A DNA stretch of 64,000 nt, from NCBI RefSeq assembly GCF_016863635.1, contig NZ_BOPG01000072.1, positions 62,001-126,000 of the forward strand. The letters run 5' to 3'. The stretch's first letter is position 1; each line of letters starts with the position of its first letter. A program made the translations under genes and the position numbers. Below are positions 26,274 through 34,869 of this stretch, one piece after another. The stretch comes from Virgisporangium aurantiacum. Its GTDB lineage: Bacteria; Actinomycetota; Actinomycetes; Mycobacteriales; Micromonosporaceae. Under the pieces are notes generated by a model. That model saw nothing but the letters and a program-made list of their open reading frames with translations. It was not told the origin of the DNA and searched no databases.

Positions 26274-27744
26274 GCTCCGATTCTGACTGACGGGCGGCCG
26301 CGCGTGCCGGCAGCCAGCGGGCCGTGAGCACCGCGCCGGCGACCGCGAGCGTCCCGCAGACGGCCAGCACGGCGGCCATGCCGGTGGTGAACGCCGACCG
26401 CGCGGCCGCGATCTCGCCCGTGGCCAGCGCCCCGGCGATCGACTCGCGGGCCGCGGCGCTGGCGCCCGACCCGAGATCCGCCCGGTAGACCGCCGACAGC
26501 AGGCTGCCGAGCAGCGCCACCCCGAGCGCGCCGGCGGTCTGGCGCAGCGTCATCGTCACCGCCGTGCCCGAACCGGCCTCGTCGGGCGGCAGTTCGCCGA
26601 GCACCGCGTCCATTGCCGGCGCCAGCGCCAGGCCGGTGCCGAGCCCGATCAGCAGCAACCAGGTCGCGATGAACCCGTAGGTCGAGTCGGGCCCGGTCGC
26701 GGTGCCGACGAACAGGCCGGCCGCGGACACCAGCAGGCCGGTCACCACCGGGATCTTCGTGCCGATCCGCACGCTGAGCCGGGCCGCGACGGGCGCGCCG
26801 ACGAACAGCCCCACGATCAGCGGCAGCAACCGCACACCGACCGCCAGCGCGTCCATGCCGCGTACCGCCTGAAGGAACTGCGGCACCACGAACAGCAGCC
26901 CGAACAGCGAGAACGACGCGATGGTGCCGGCCGCCGTGCCCCACGCGAACCGCGGCCGGCGGAACAGCCCGAGGTCGAGCATGGGTTCGGCGGTTCGCCG
27001 CTCGACGACCACGAACGCGGCCAGCAGGGCGAGGCCGGCGACGAGCGCGCCGAGCACGAGCGGGTCGGTCCAGCCGCGGACCGGCGCCTCGATCACCCCG
27101 TACACGAAGAGCGTCAGGCCGGCGGTCGACAGGAGGCCGCCGCCGAGGTCGATGTGTTTCGGCCGGGCGGCCTTCGATTCGGGGACGAGCGCGGCGACGG
27201 CGATGAACGCGACCACCGCGGCCGGCACGTTGACCAGGAAGATCGACCCCCACCAGAAGTGCTCCAGCAGGTAGCCGCCGAGGATCGGGCCGATCGGGAG
27301 CCCGATGCCCATGCCCATCGTGAGCAGGGCGATCGCCTTCGGACGGTCGGTGGCGTCGAACATCACCGGGATGATCGCGGTGCTGAGCGGCGTCATCACC
27401 GCGGCGCCGACGCCCATCAGCGTCCGGGCGACGATCACCTGACCGGGACCGGTCGCGACGACGGCGAGCAGCGACGCCAGGGCGAACAGCGCCAGCCCGG
27501 CCAGGAGGAGCTTGCGGCGGCCGTAGCGGTCGCCGAGCGCGCCCATGGGGAGCAGCAGACCGGCGAACACCAGCACGTACGAGTCGACGATCCACTGCAG
27601 CGCGCTGGTGCCGGCGTCGAGATCGGCGGCGAGCGTGGGCAGCGCGACGTTGAGGATCGTGATGTCGAAGCCGAGCGTCAGCGTGCAGAGCACGATCGCG
27701 ACAAGGGCCCACCAGCGCTTCGGGCTGGAAGTGACAGTCTCCAT
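26251..27744 (-). CDS. MFS multidrug exporter, DHA2 (14-helix) family
   Basis: 497 aa with fourteen predicted helices. Motif D1 LDATILN-like (GFDITILNVALPTLAADL), motif A GALGDRYGRRKLL, and motif C region GIGLPIGPILGGYLLEHFWWGSIFLVNVP are visible. Relatives include EmrB/QacA-type proton-driven drug pumps. TTGACA and TACTGT lie upstream with 19-nt spacing; the latter is 6 nt before the ATG, so the mRNA is probably leaderless and the operator covers the whole promoter. Confidence 0.94.
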   Translation of the reverse strand: METVTSSPKRWWALVAIVLCTLTLGFDITILNVALPTLAADLDAGTSALQWIVDSYVLVFAGLLLPMGALGDRYGRRKLLLAGLALFALASLLAVVATGPGQVIVARTLMGVGAAVMTPLSTAIIPVMFDATDRPKAIALLTMGMGIGLPIGPILGGYLLEHFWWGSIFLVNVPAAVVAFIAVAALVPESKAARPKHIDLGGGLLSTAGLTLFVYGVIEAPVRGWTDPLVLGALVAGLALLAAFVVVERRTAEPMLDLGLFRRPRFAWGTAAGTIASFSLFGLLFVVPQFLQAVRGMDALAVGVRLLPLIVGLFVGAPVAARLSVRIGTKIPVVTGLLVSAAGLFVGTATGPDSTYGFIATWLLLIGLGTGLALAPAMDAVLGELPPDEAGSGTAVTMTLRQTAGALGVALLGSLLSAVYRADLGSGASAAARESIAGALATGEIAAARSAFTTGMAAVLAVCGTLAVAGAVLTARWLPARAAARQSESEHEPARVA

Positions 27745-27748
27745 AAAA

Positions 27749-27780
27749 TGACAGTAGCTGCCAGATGGCAGCTACTGTCA
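27749..27780. promoter_or_regulatory. TetR operator: perfect 14-bp inverted repeat over the MFS promoter
   Basis: Arms TGACAGTAGCTGCC and GGCAGCTACTGTCA around AGAT. On the minus strand it contains the -35 TTGACA (27781-27776) and the -10 TACTGT (27756-27751). A third TGACAGT half-site lies in the gene start at 27732-27738. Confidence 0.75.
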
Positions 27781-27804
27781 ATGGGATGCGTCACTCATTC
27801 TGAT

Positions 27805-28305
27805 TCACGCGGTGGTCTGGCCGAAACGGACCAGCGCCCAGACGATCGTTCCCAGCGCACCGGTCGACGCGATCGTGCGGACGATGTTCCAGCGCATCCA
27901 CGGCTCCTCGAACGCCTCCCGGGCGGCGGCCCAGGCCTCCGGCGTGTCCGCGCCGCGGGTCGCCTCCAGCGCGTCGTTCAGCGGGATGTTCAGGGCGCCG
28001 GTGACCACGATCGCCACCAGGTAGAGCGCCAGCGCCGCGAGGATCCACGGCAGCACCGGGCGGCCGTCCTTCGGGAGGTGCAGGGCCGCGGCGACCGCGG
28101 TGAAGAACAGTGCGCCGAGGAAATGCGCCATGAACCACGGGTTGATGATCGCGACGTTGATGTTCTGCATGGCCTGAACGAACGTGCGATCGTCGGACCG
28201 GCCGAGGCCGAGCATGACCGACGCTGAGTAGGTGTAGAAGAGGCCGGCGGAGAGTCCGAGGGTGATCGCGGCCGCGACGAGCGAACCGCCACGCAGGATT
28301 GTCAT
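27805..28305 (-). CDS. DUF1772 family membrane protein
   Basis: 166 aa with four predicted helices. Hallmarks of the anthrone-oxygenase-like DUF1772 group: LSAGLFYTYSASVMLGLGRSDDRTFVQAMQNIN, NPWF, NIPLNDAL and WMRWNIVRTIAST. Family function is poorly defined. It precedes the MFS operon on the same strand, but the operator lies between, so it is probably transcribed separately. Confidence 0.88.
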   Translation of the reverse strand: MTILRGGSLVAAAITLGLSAGLFYTYSASVMLGLGRSDDRTFVQAMQNINVAIINPWFMAHFLGALFFTAVAAALHLPKDGRPVLPWILAALALYLVAIVVTGALNIPLNDALEATRGADTPEAWAAAREAFEEPWMRWNIVRTIASTGALGTIVWALVRFGQTTA

Positions 28306-28422
28306 GCCAATGAGTCAAGGCGATCGCGGGTCGCCCGGCCATGGCTCGAACGCGCGGCCACATACGCCGGCGTCTACGGGTAGCTTGTTTGTTGACCGAT
28401 CAGCTGTTCGTGAGGAGAACTA

Positions 28423-29277
28423 ATGAGGATCGGAATTGGGCTTCCGAACACGCTCACCGTGCCCGGCCCGGTAGTCGTCGACTGGGCCCGGAAGGCCGAG
28501 GAGCGCGGCTTCCAGTCGCTGGCGACGATCGACCGGATCGTCTACCCGTCGTACGACTCGCTGACCACGCTCGCCGTGGCCGCCGGCGCCACGTCGCGGC
28601 TCACGCTCTTCAGCAACATCCTGCTCGGGCCGGTGTACCCGCCGGTGTGGCTGGCCAAGGCGACCGCGAGCCTCGACGCGCTGTCGGGCGGGCGGCTGCT
28701 GCTGGGGCTCGGCGTCGGTGGGCGTCCCGATGACTTCGCCGCCATGGACCGGCCGTTCGAGACGCGTGGCAAGTTGATGGACGGCACGCTCGACATCCTC
28801 CACCGCGCGTGGGCCGGCGAGGAGGTCACCGGCGACGGCGTCGCGGTCGGCCCGGCGCCCGCCCGCGGCAACCGGGTGCCGGTGCTGATCGGCGGCACCA
28901 GCGACGCCGCGATCCGCCGCACGGTGCAGCAGGCCGAGGGCTGGACCGCCGGCGGCGGTGGCCCCGAGATGGCCGCGCCCGTGATCGAGAAGGTGCGGCA
29001 GGCCTGGGCCGCCGCCGGTCGCGACGGAGAGCCCCGCATCGGCGCGCTGGTGTACTTCGGCCTCGGCGACGTCGACGCGTCCCGCCGGTCGCTGCTCGCC
29101 TACTACGGATTCCTCGGGGAGTGGGCCGAACGGGTCGCCGAGAGCACGATCCGCACCGCGGCCGACGCCAAGGCGGTGGCACAGCGGTTCGCCGACATCG
29201 GCGTCACCGATCTGGCCTTCGACCCCACGATCGCGTCGCTGGACGAGATCGACCGGCTGGCGGACGCTGTTCTGTAG
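28423..29277 (+). CDS. LLM-class flavin-dependent oxidoreductase
   Basis: 284 aa luciferase-like monooxygenase. IGIGLPN start, DRIVYPSYDSLTTLAVAAGAT, LFSNILLGPVYPPVWLAKATASLDALSGGRLLLGLGVGG and PVLIGGTSDAAIRR are typical of the F420/FMN-binding barrel. Substrate unknown. GAGGAG precedes the ATG. Followed directly by a strong terminator. Confidence 0.93.
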   Translation: MRIGIGLPNTLTVPGPVVVDWARKAEERGFQSLATIDRIVYPSYDSLTTLAVAAGATSRLTLFSNILLGPVYPPVWLAKATASLDALSGGRLLLGLGVGGRPDDFAAMDRPFETRGKLMDGTLDILHRAWAGEEVTGDGVAVGPAPARGNRVPVLIGGTSDAAIRRTVQQAEGWTAGGGGPEMAAPVIEKVRQAWAAAGRDGEPRIGALVYFGLGDVDASRRSLLAYYGFLGEWAERVAESTIRTAADAKAVAQRFADIGVTDLAFDPTIASLDEIDRLADAVL

Positions 29278-29282
29278 AGACT

Positions 29283-29333
29283 CCGCGACCGCGGACGCCC
29301 GTCGGCGTGGTGTCCGCGGTCGCGGTCTTTCTT
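29283..29333 (+). terminator. Intrinsic terminator: 14-bp stem followed by T-rich tract
   Basis: Arms CCGCGACCGCGGAC (29283-29296) and GTCCGCGGTCGCGG (29312-29325) flank a 15-nt loop, followed by TCTTTCTT. It is the clearest rho-independent terminator in the window and touches the convergent cupin stop codon. Confidence 0.9.
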
Positions 29334-29832
29334 ACGCCTCCTCGGTCCAGAACGTGTCGTGCTTCAGGAAGAACGCCAGCCGTTCCTCCTCGCTCCGCTT
29401 GGCCATCGCGGCCACCTGCTCGAAGTACTCCTCGCGGGGAGCGCCCGGCGCGAACAGGATCAGCATTGAGGCCGGCTCGCCGGAGTCGTTTCGGAAGCCG
29501 TGGATGCCGCCCTCCGGCACGTAGAGGAAATCGCCGGGGGTGGCGTCGATCCACTTCGCGCCGTTGTAGAGGCGGACGGTGCCGCTGAGGATGAAGAACG
29601 ATTCCGAGATCGACCGGTGGAAATGCGGCCCGGGACCCGTCGGCTTGCCGGGCATGTCCCACCGGTACAGGCCGAACTGGCCCTTCGTCGACGCGCCCGT
29701 GGCGAGGTAACTGGCCGCGGTCGCGGTTCCGACGTGGTCGGGTGCCGCGTCGGCACGGCGGAGAACCGCGCTGGGCTCACCCGTCTCGCCGAGGTACGTG
29801 GGGTCCGGATACACCTCTGGAGGGAATGACAT
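29332..29832 (-). CDS. Cupin-domain protein
   Basis: 166 aa. Cupin motif 1 GPHFHRSISESFFILSG gives two His and a Glu; motif 2 PGDFLYVPEGGIHGFRN gives the third His, so metal binding is likely. The start overlaps the kinase stop by one base (TGATG), making it the third gene of a regulator-kinase-cupin operon. It may make or sense a small molecule linked to that system. Substrate unknown. Confidence 0.9.
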   Translation of the reverse strand: MSFPPEVYPDPTYLGETGEPSAVLRRADAAPDHVGTATAASYLATGASTKGQFGLYRWDMPGKPTGPGPHFHRSISESFFILSGTVRLYNGAKWIDATPGDFLYVPEGGIHGFRNDSGEPASMLILFAPGAPREEYFEQVAAMAKRSEEERLAFFLKHDTFWTEEA

Positions 29833-31097
29833 CAGCCCAATCTAAGGGTCACCGCGGTGCCTGTCGGGCTGGTCCGGGTGAGTGTCAGTTCGCCGCCGCT
29901 GGCCCGGGCGGCACGGCGCGCGATGTCCAACCCGAGGCCGGTGGAGCCGCCGCCGCTGGTGCCCCGCTCGACGTACGCCGCCGGGATGCCGTCGCCCTCG
30001 TCGGCGATCGTGACGGCGGCGCCGGGGTGCCGCGGGGTGAGCGTCACCGTGAACGGGGTGCCGTCGGGAGTGTGGGCGAACACGTTGCCCAGCAAGGCGT
30101 CGAGGGCGGCGGCCAGCTCGTCGGCGGCCACCCGGACCGGCAGCGGGCCGGGCGCCAGGTCGAGGACGACGGTGCGGCCGGTGTCCTCGGCCAGCACGGT
30201 CCAGAACTCGACGCGCTCGCGCACCACCGACGCCGCGTCGCACTCGGCCGGGCCGGTGGCCTCGCCGCGGCGTCGGGCCTGCACGATCAGGCCGGTCACC
30301 GCGCGTTCCAGGCTGTCGACGCCGGCGCCGATCCGGGCCGCCTCCCCGGGCTCGGCCAGTGCCTCGGCCTCCAGCCGCAGCGACGTCAACGGCGTGCGGA
30401 GCCGGTGCGACAGGTCGGCCACGTGCTCCCGCTCCTCCCGGAGCAGGTCCTGGATGCGGCCGGCCAGGTGGTTCAGGGCGCCGGCCACCTCGCGCAGTTC
30501 GGGCGGGCCGGCCGGGGTGGCGCGGGCGGTCAACTCGGCCCGCGCCAGCCGGTGCGACACCGCCGACAGGTCCGTGATCGGCCGCACGAGCGTGCGCGCC
30601 AGCCGGTCGGCCACCAGCAGTCCGAGCAGCAGCAGCGCCAGGCCGAGCGCGGCGAGCACCAGCCACGACCGGGTCACGCCCCGAGTGAGCTCGGCCGAGG
30701 TGACGTACGTGCGCACCACCGCCGTCCCGTCGGGCCGGCCCAGGATGGCCACCACGATCTCCCGCCCGGCGCCGGTGCCCACGGTGAGGCTGCTGCCGCG
30801 GCGGGCGGCCAGTTCCACGGCGACGGTGCGCTCGACGGGCGTGCCCAGCACCGTCCCGTCGGCAAGGAACACCGTCACCGGGCGCTTCGACGTCGCCGCG
30901 ACCTGGCCGGCGGCCAGGCCCAGCTCGTCCGGTGGCGCCGTGCCGGCGGCCGCGACCAGGCCCTGGACGTTGGTGACCGCCGCGACCGCCGCGCGGTCCG
31001 CGGCCACCGAGCGGAGCAGGAGCGCGAGCGGCACCAGGAATGCGGCCAGCACCAGGCACATCGTCGCCCCGACGAGCAGGGTGAGCCGGCGCCTCAT
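29832..31097 (-). CDS. Sensor histidine kinase of two-component system 2
   Basis: 421 aa. TM1 about residues 5-30, sensor domain about 35-135, TM2 about 143-163, HAMP, HisKA with SHRLRTPL (His231), ATPase domain with GNVFAHTPDGTP, IADEGDGIP and STGLGLDIARR. It is clearly paralogous to the kinase at 7.7-9.1 kb in both architecture and motif wording. ATG overlaps the regulator's TGA by 4 bp. Confidence 0.94.
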   Translation of the reverse strand: MRRRLTLLVGATMCLVLAAFLVPLALLLRSVAADRAAVAAVTNVQGLVAAAGTAPPDELGLAAGQVAATSKRPVTVFLADGTVLGTPVERTVAVELAARRGSSLTVGTGAGREIVVAILGRPDGTAVVRTYVTSAELTRGVTRSWLVLAALGLALLLLGLLVADRLARTLVRPITDLSAVSHRLARAELTARATPAGPPELREVAGALNHLAGRIQDLLREEREHVADLSHRLRTPLTSLRLEAEALAEPGEAARIGAGVDSLERAVTGLIVQARRRGEATGPAECDAASVVRERVEFWTVLAEDTGRTVVLDLAPGPLPVRVAADELAAALDALLGNVFAHTPDGTPFTVTLTPRHPGAAVTIADEGDGIPAAYVERGTSGGGSTGLGLDIARRAARASGGELTLTRTSPTGTAVTLRLG

Positions 31098-31771
31098 GGC
31101 GCGCTCAATCGAACGCCGACACCCCGGACCGTGTGCAGGTACCTCGGCTCCTGCGCGGTTTCGCCGAGCTTGCGCCGCAGCCACGACAGGTGCACGTCGA
31201 CGGTCTTGTCGGCACCGCCGTACGGCACCTGCCAGACCTCGGTGAGCAGTTCCCGCTTCGACACCACCTCACCCGCCTTTCCGGCGAGGTGCAGCAGGAG
31301 GTCGAACTCGCGCGGCGTCAGGTCCAGGCGCTCGCCGTCCAGCACGGCTTCGCGCGACTTGGCGTCCAGGCGGAGCCCGCCCACGACGACCTCGGTGTTC
31401 GCCGGCGTGCCCGCGGCCCGGCGGAGGACCGCCCGCACCCGGGCGTCGAGCTGGTTGGCCGTGAAGGGCTTGACGATGTAGTCGTCGGCGCCGACGTCGA
31501 GCCCGCGCACCATTTCCGTCTCGCTGTCGCGGGCCGTGGCGACGATCACCGGCGTCGGCGTGACCGCCCGGATCATCTTCAGCAGTTCCAGGCCGTCGAG
31601 GTCGGGCAGGCCGAGATCGAGAATGATCAGATCGGGACGGTCGTCGAGCACCGCCTGCAGCCCGGCCATCGCCGTGGCCGAGAAGGCGACGGCGTGACCA
31701 CGTTCGCGCAGCGCCCGGATGAGCGGCAGCCGGATCTGCGGATCGTCTTCGATGAGGAGCAGGTGCGCCAC
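31094..31771 (-). CDS. OmpR/PhoB-family response regulator of two-component system 2
   Basis: 225 aa from GTG 31771; an earlier GTG at 31780 lies inside the -10 TACCGT (31784-31779), which is 7 nt before 31771. Receiver with IEDD, Asp52 (LIILDLGLPDLDG), VATARDSETE and YIVKPFT; winged helix ending LSWLRRKLG, YLHTVRGVGVRL. Likely binds TTAAC-N6-TTAGGGT boxes found beside two exported-protein genes in this window. Confidence 0.94.
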   Translation of the reverse strand: MAHLLLIEDDPQIRLPLIRALRERGHAVAFSATAMAGLQAVLDDRPDLIILDLGLPDLDGLELLKMIRAVTPTPVIVATARDSETEMVRGLDVGADDYIVKPFTANQLDARVRAVLRRAAGTPANTEVVVGGLRLDAKSREAVLDGERLDLTPREFDLLLHLAGKAGEVVSKRELLTEVWQVPYGGADKTVDVHLSWLRRKLGETAQEPRYLHTVRGVGVRLSAP

Positions 31772-31809
31772 AGAACGCACGGTAGCGGGCCTACGACCCG
31801 GAACGGGCG

Positions 31810-31832
31810 GGTTAACGGTTCGTTAGGGTCCG
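31810..31832. promoter_or_regulatory. Putative response-regulator box (GTTA repeats 11 bp apart)
   Basis: GTTAAC and GTTAGG are in direct repeat with 11-bp spacing, between the regulator gene and a small exported protein gene. Sixteen of 23 positions match the box at 39931-39953, including TTAAC and TTAGGGT. Confidence 0.55.
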
Positions 31833-31873
31833 ACGGTGCCCGCCTTAACCATCCCGGCGGGCATTATCGGGGC

Positions 31874-32338
31874 ATGCGTTCCCTGTTCGCCGTGGCCGGA
31901 TGGATCGCCGCCGCCGTGGCCGCGATCGGCATCGGTCTGGCCGGCGTGCAGACCATCGGCAACGGGATCACCGCCGGCACGGGCGGAAACGTGCTGACCG
32001 CCGAGGAGGCGGCCCGCGAACTCGCCGCCGCACCGCCGGTGCCGTCCGCCACCCCGTCTTCGTCGCCGTCGGTTGTTTCCCCCGCCCCGGATCAGCCGGT
32101 GAACGTGCGGCCGTTCGCCGGCACCGGTGGCACCGTGACGGCCGGCTGCCTTCCCGCCGGCGCGTTCCTGGTGAACTGGTCGTCGGCCCAGGGTTACAGC
32201 GTCAAGGAGTACCGGCGCGGGCCGGGCGAGTACGCCGAGGTCCGCTTCGAGAGCGGCAGCCACAAGGGCAAGGGCAACGGCGAGTCCCGCGTGCGGATCC
32301 GCTGCATCGCGAACGTCCCGACCGCCGAGTGGAGCTAG
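31874..32338 (+). CDS. Small exported protein, unrecognised
   Basis: 154 aa. An N-terminal hydrophobic segment (RSLFAVAGWIAAAVAAIGIGLAG) acts as signal peptide or anchor. A Ser/Pro/Thr-rich linker (about 50-75) follows, then a small domain with GGTVTAGCLPAGAFLVNWSSAQGY and two Cys that could form a disulfide. No family is recognised. CATTAT lies 6 nt before the ATG (leaderless). Divergent from the regulator of system 2 and near its putative box, so it is a likely target. Confidence 0.75.
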   Translation: MRSLFAVAGWIAAAVAAIGIGLAGVQTIGNGITAGTGGNVLTAEEAARELAAAPPVPSATPSSSPSVVSPAPDQPVNVRPFAGTGGTVTAGCLPAGAFLVNWSSAQGYSVKEYRRGPGEYAEVRFESGSHKGKGNGESRVRIRCIANVPTAEWS

Positions 32339-34137
32339 GAGTAGATGACGAAGCCCGCGGCGGGCACCGTGATCAGCACCGCCCGGCCGTTGCGGGGCTC
32401 CACCGTCACCTCGCGGCCCTCCTGGGCCTGGTCGGTCGAGTAGCGGCACACGAGCGCCGAACCGGCCGCGTGCAGGCCGGCGTCGATGGTGACCCAGACG
32501 GTGTGCGACAGCAGGGGATCGGTGTTGATCGCGAGGAGCACTTCGCGGTCGGCGAAGATGCGTGACCACGGGACGACCGAGCGCAGGCCGGGATAGCCGA
32601 AGCTCACGCCGTCACCCGAGATCTGCCGCAGATACTGGCGACCGCGCCGCAGCGCCGGCGTGGCCCGGCGCACGGCGAGGATGCGCGCCACCTCGTGGTA
32701 GACCGTGCCGGACTCGTCGAAGACGTGCCCGCCCGTGCTGCGGAACGCGCCGAACGCGCCGCCGAACATCGTCTCGCGGAGGTAGCGGTCGTTGCCGCCG
32801 GAACCGTCGAGGCGTTGCTCGGAACCGTAGTACAGGCACGGGATGCCGAGCGTCGTCACGTTGAACGCGATCGCCGCGAGCGCCATCCGCTGGCCGAGGT
32901 CGTCGGCCGCGAAGCGGGCCTTGGCCGGGCCCTTGCGCACCTGGTCGTGGTCGTCGTAGCCGGTGACCACCCGGTTGCGCAGCCAGGTGTGCGAGTCCTT
33001 GCCGAGCGCGAACGAGTCGCGGAACAGGTCGAAGTAGCCGCGCGGGTCGCGCTGGCCCTTCACCAGCCACTCCAGCTCGTCCTGGATCTCGGCGAGCCCG
33101 AGCGCCGCGTCCATGCCGACCTTTTCGAGCGTCTCGAACGCGAACCGCCGGTCGCCGGTGATCTCGGCGATCAGGTAGAAGTTCTCCTTGCCGATCGACT
33201 GCGCGAACTCGTGGATCACCGAGGCGAAGTAGCGGGCGGCGCCGCGGTCCATGTGTTTCACCGTGTCGACGCGGAGCCCGTCGAGGTCGGCGTAGGCGAT
33301 CCAGTAGCGGTAGCAGCGGGCAAGGGCTTCCAGAGCAGGGGACGGCGTGTAGCGGTCGGTTTCGCCCGAACCGAGGTGGACGTCCTTCAGCCCGAAGAAG
33401 TCGCCGTCGAGGTATTCGGGGTAGCGGTCCCAGTCGACGATGCGGCCGCCGCAGGTGAACACGCCCGGTTCCTGGAGCTCGGCGGGCCAGACGGCGCCGT
33501 CGGGGTCGTCGACGGGTCCGAACGGCAGCGTCGGCTTGCCGGAAGCGTCGCGGAACCCTTCGACCGGATAGGGATGGCCGAACCAGGTGGCGTCGGTGAC
33601 GTCGTCGCGGTAGGCGAACACGTCGCCGGTGTGGTTGAGGACGATGTCGAGGATGACCCGGATGCCCATCCCGTGCGCCTCGGTCACCAGGTCACGGAGC
33701 TCCTCCTTCGTCCCGAAGTGCGGGTCGACCGCCAGGAAGTTCTGGGTGGCGTACCCGTGGTAGGTCTCCTCGAACGGCGTCTGCTTCAGGATCGGGCTGA
33801 TCCATACCGCGGTGACGCCCAGCCGGCCGAGGTACCCGAGCTTCGTGCGCAGCCCGTTGAGCGTGCCGCCGCACCACGCGGCACCCGCCTCCCGCCAGCG
33901 GGCGGCATCCTCTTCGGTGGCGACGGCGTTGCCGCGGTCCTCCCGGCGCAGCGCCGGCGTGGTGCCGGTGGTGACGGGCGCGCCGTTGTTGTCCAGGTAG
34001 CCGGTCTCGAAGCCGTCGGAGAACCGGTCGAGCATCAGGAAGTAGAGGACCTCGTCCTCCCACGCGACCGGCGACGGATGGAACTCCCGGTCGGTCAACG
34101 GGCGGAAATCGATCTCGGACGCGCGCCTGGTGTCCAC
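32335..34137 (-). CDS. Alpha-amylase family glycoside hydrolase (GH13)
   Basis: 600 aa, no signal peptide, so cytoplasmic. GH13 regions in order: DIVLNH (164-169), GLRVDTVKH with nucleophile Asp291, LIAEI with acid/base Glu325, and GYDDHD with Asp398. A beta-sandwich domain follows (about 500-600). It acts on alpha-glucans, but the specificity (amylase, isomerase or transferase) cannot be fixed. GTG start; TAAGCT lies 6 nt upstream and overlaps the divergent DUF202 promoter. The last 4 bp overlap the convergent exported-protein gene. Confidence 0.92.
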   Translation of the reverse strand: MDTRRASEIDFRPLTDREFHPSPVAWEDEVLYFLMLDRFSDGFETGYLDNNGAPVTTGTTPALRREDRGNAVATEEDAARWREAGAAWCGGTLNGLRTKLGYLGRLGVTAVWISPILKQTPFEETYHGYATQNFLAVDPHFGTKEELRDLVTEAHGMGIRVILDIVLNHTGDVFAYRDDVTDATWFGHPYPVEGFRDASGKPTLPFGPVDDPDGAVWPAELQEPGVFTCGGRIVDWDRYPEYLDGDFFGLKDVHLGSGETDRYTPSPALEALARCYRYWIAYADLDGLRVDTVKHMDRGAARYFASVIHEFAQSIGKENFYLIAEITGDRRFAFETLEKVGMDAALGLAEIQDELEWLVKGQRDPRGYFDLFRDSFALGKDSHTWLRNRVVTGYDDHDQVRKGPAKARFAADDLGQRMALAAIAFNVTTLGIPCLYYGSEQRLDGSGGNDRYLRETMFGGAFGAFRSTGGHVFDESGTVYHEVARILAVRRATPALRRGRQYLRQISGDGVSFGYPGLRSVVPWSRIFADREVLLAINTDPLLSHTVWVTIDAGLHAAGSALVCRYSTDQAQEGREVTVEPRNGRAVLITVPAAGFVIYS

Positions 34138-34143
34138 CGCCTG

Positions 34144-34153
34144 AGCTTAGGCT
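34144..34153. promoter_or_regulatory. Overlapping divergent -10 elements, GH13 / DUF202 operon
   Basis: Plus TAGGCT (34148-34153) and minus TAAGCT (34149-34144) overlap by 2 bp. Each is exactly 6 nt from a GTG start (34160 and 34137). Both mRNAs are predicted to be leaderless. Confidence 0.6.
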
Positions 34154-34159
34154 CTGGAC

Positions 34160-34540
34160 GTGGACCCGGATAAGGATCGGCGCTGGCCCCGTTCGGTGTA
34201 CGGGGTGGGCGCCGAACCCGATCCCCGGTTCAGCTTCGCCAACGAACGCACCACGCTGGCCTGGCTGCGCACCGCGCTGGCGCTGATCGCGGCCGGGGTC
34301 AGCGTCGACGTGTTCCTCGACGACCTCACCTCCGTGCTGCGCAAGGCCGTCGCGGTGCTGCTGCTGGTGCTCGGAGTCGCGTGCTCGATCGGCGCGTTCG
34401 TGCGGTGGGCGCGCAACGAACGGGCGCTGCGCGACCGGCAGCCGCTGCCGGGCACCGGGCTCGGGCTGACGCTCGCCTACGCACTCGCGGCCGTCGGGAT
34501 CGTTCTGGGCGTCGCGGTGCTGTGGGGAGCGCTGAGTTAG
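34160..34540 (+). CDS. DUF202 (YidH-like) membrane protein
   Basis: 126 aa. The DUF202 signature FSFANERTTLAWLRTALALIAAGV is followed by two more helices. Function unknown. First gene of a three-gene operon; the stop codon is immediately followed by the ATG of the second DUF202 gene. Confidence 0.92.
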   Translation: MDPDKDRRWPRSVYGVGAEPDPRFSFANERTTLAWLRTALALIAAGVSVDVFLDDLTSVLRKAVAVLLLVLGVACSIGAFVRWARNERALRDRQPLPGTGLGLTLAYALAAVGIVLGVAVLWGALS

Positions 34541-34864
34541 ATGGAGCAGTGGGACGCCGGTGTGCAGAACGAGCGCACCGCGCTGGCCTGGCAGCGCACG
34601 GCGCTGGCGCTGTTCGGCGCCGTGGTGGTGGCCGCCCGGCTGGGGTTCCGGCAGTGGCCGGTCGCGACGGCGGTGGCGCTCGCACCGGCGCTCGGGCTCA
34701 GCCTGGCGATGCTCCGGCTGTCGAGCCGCCGCTACCGGCAGGCCCACGCCGCGTTGAACGGCACCGACCGGACGCCGGGTGGCCGGCTCCCGCTGTTCGC
34801 CGCGACGTCGATCACGTTGCTGGGCATGGCGGCACTTGCCGCCGTGCTGGCCGGCATACGCTGA
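34541..34864 (+). CDS. DUF202-family membrane protein, second copy
   Basis: 107 aa. Signature VQNERTALAWQRTALALFGAVVVAARL, then helices ATAVALAPALGLSLAML and ITLLGMAALAAVLAGI. It is adjacent to the other DUF202 gene without spacing; the two probably form a hetero-oligomer, a common arrangement in actinobacteria. Function unknown. Confidence 0.9.
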   Translation: MEQWDAGVQNERTALAWQRTALALFGAVVVAARLGFRQWPVATAVALAPALGLSLAMLRLSSRRYRQAHAALNGTDRTPGGRLPLFAATSITLLGMAALAAVLAGIR

Positions 34865-34869
34865 CGCGC

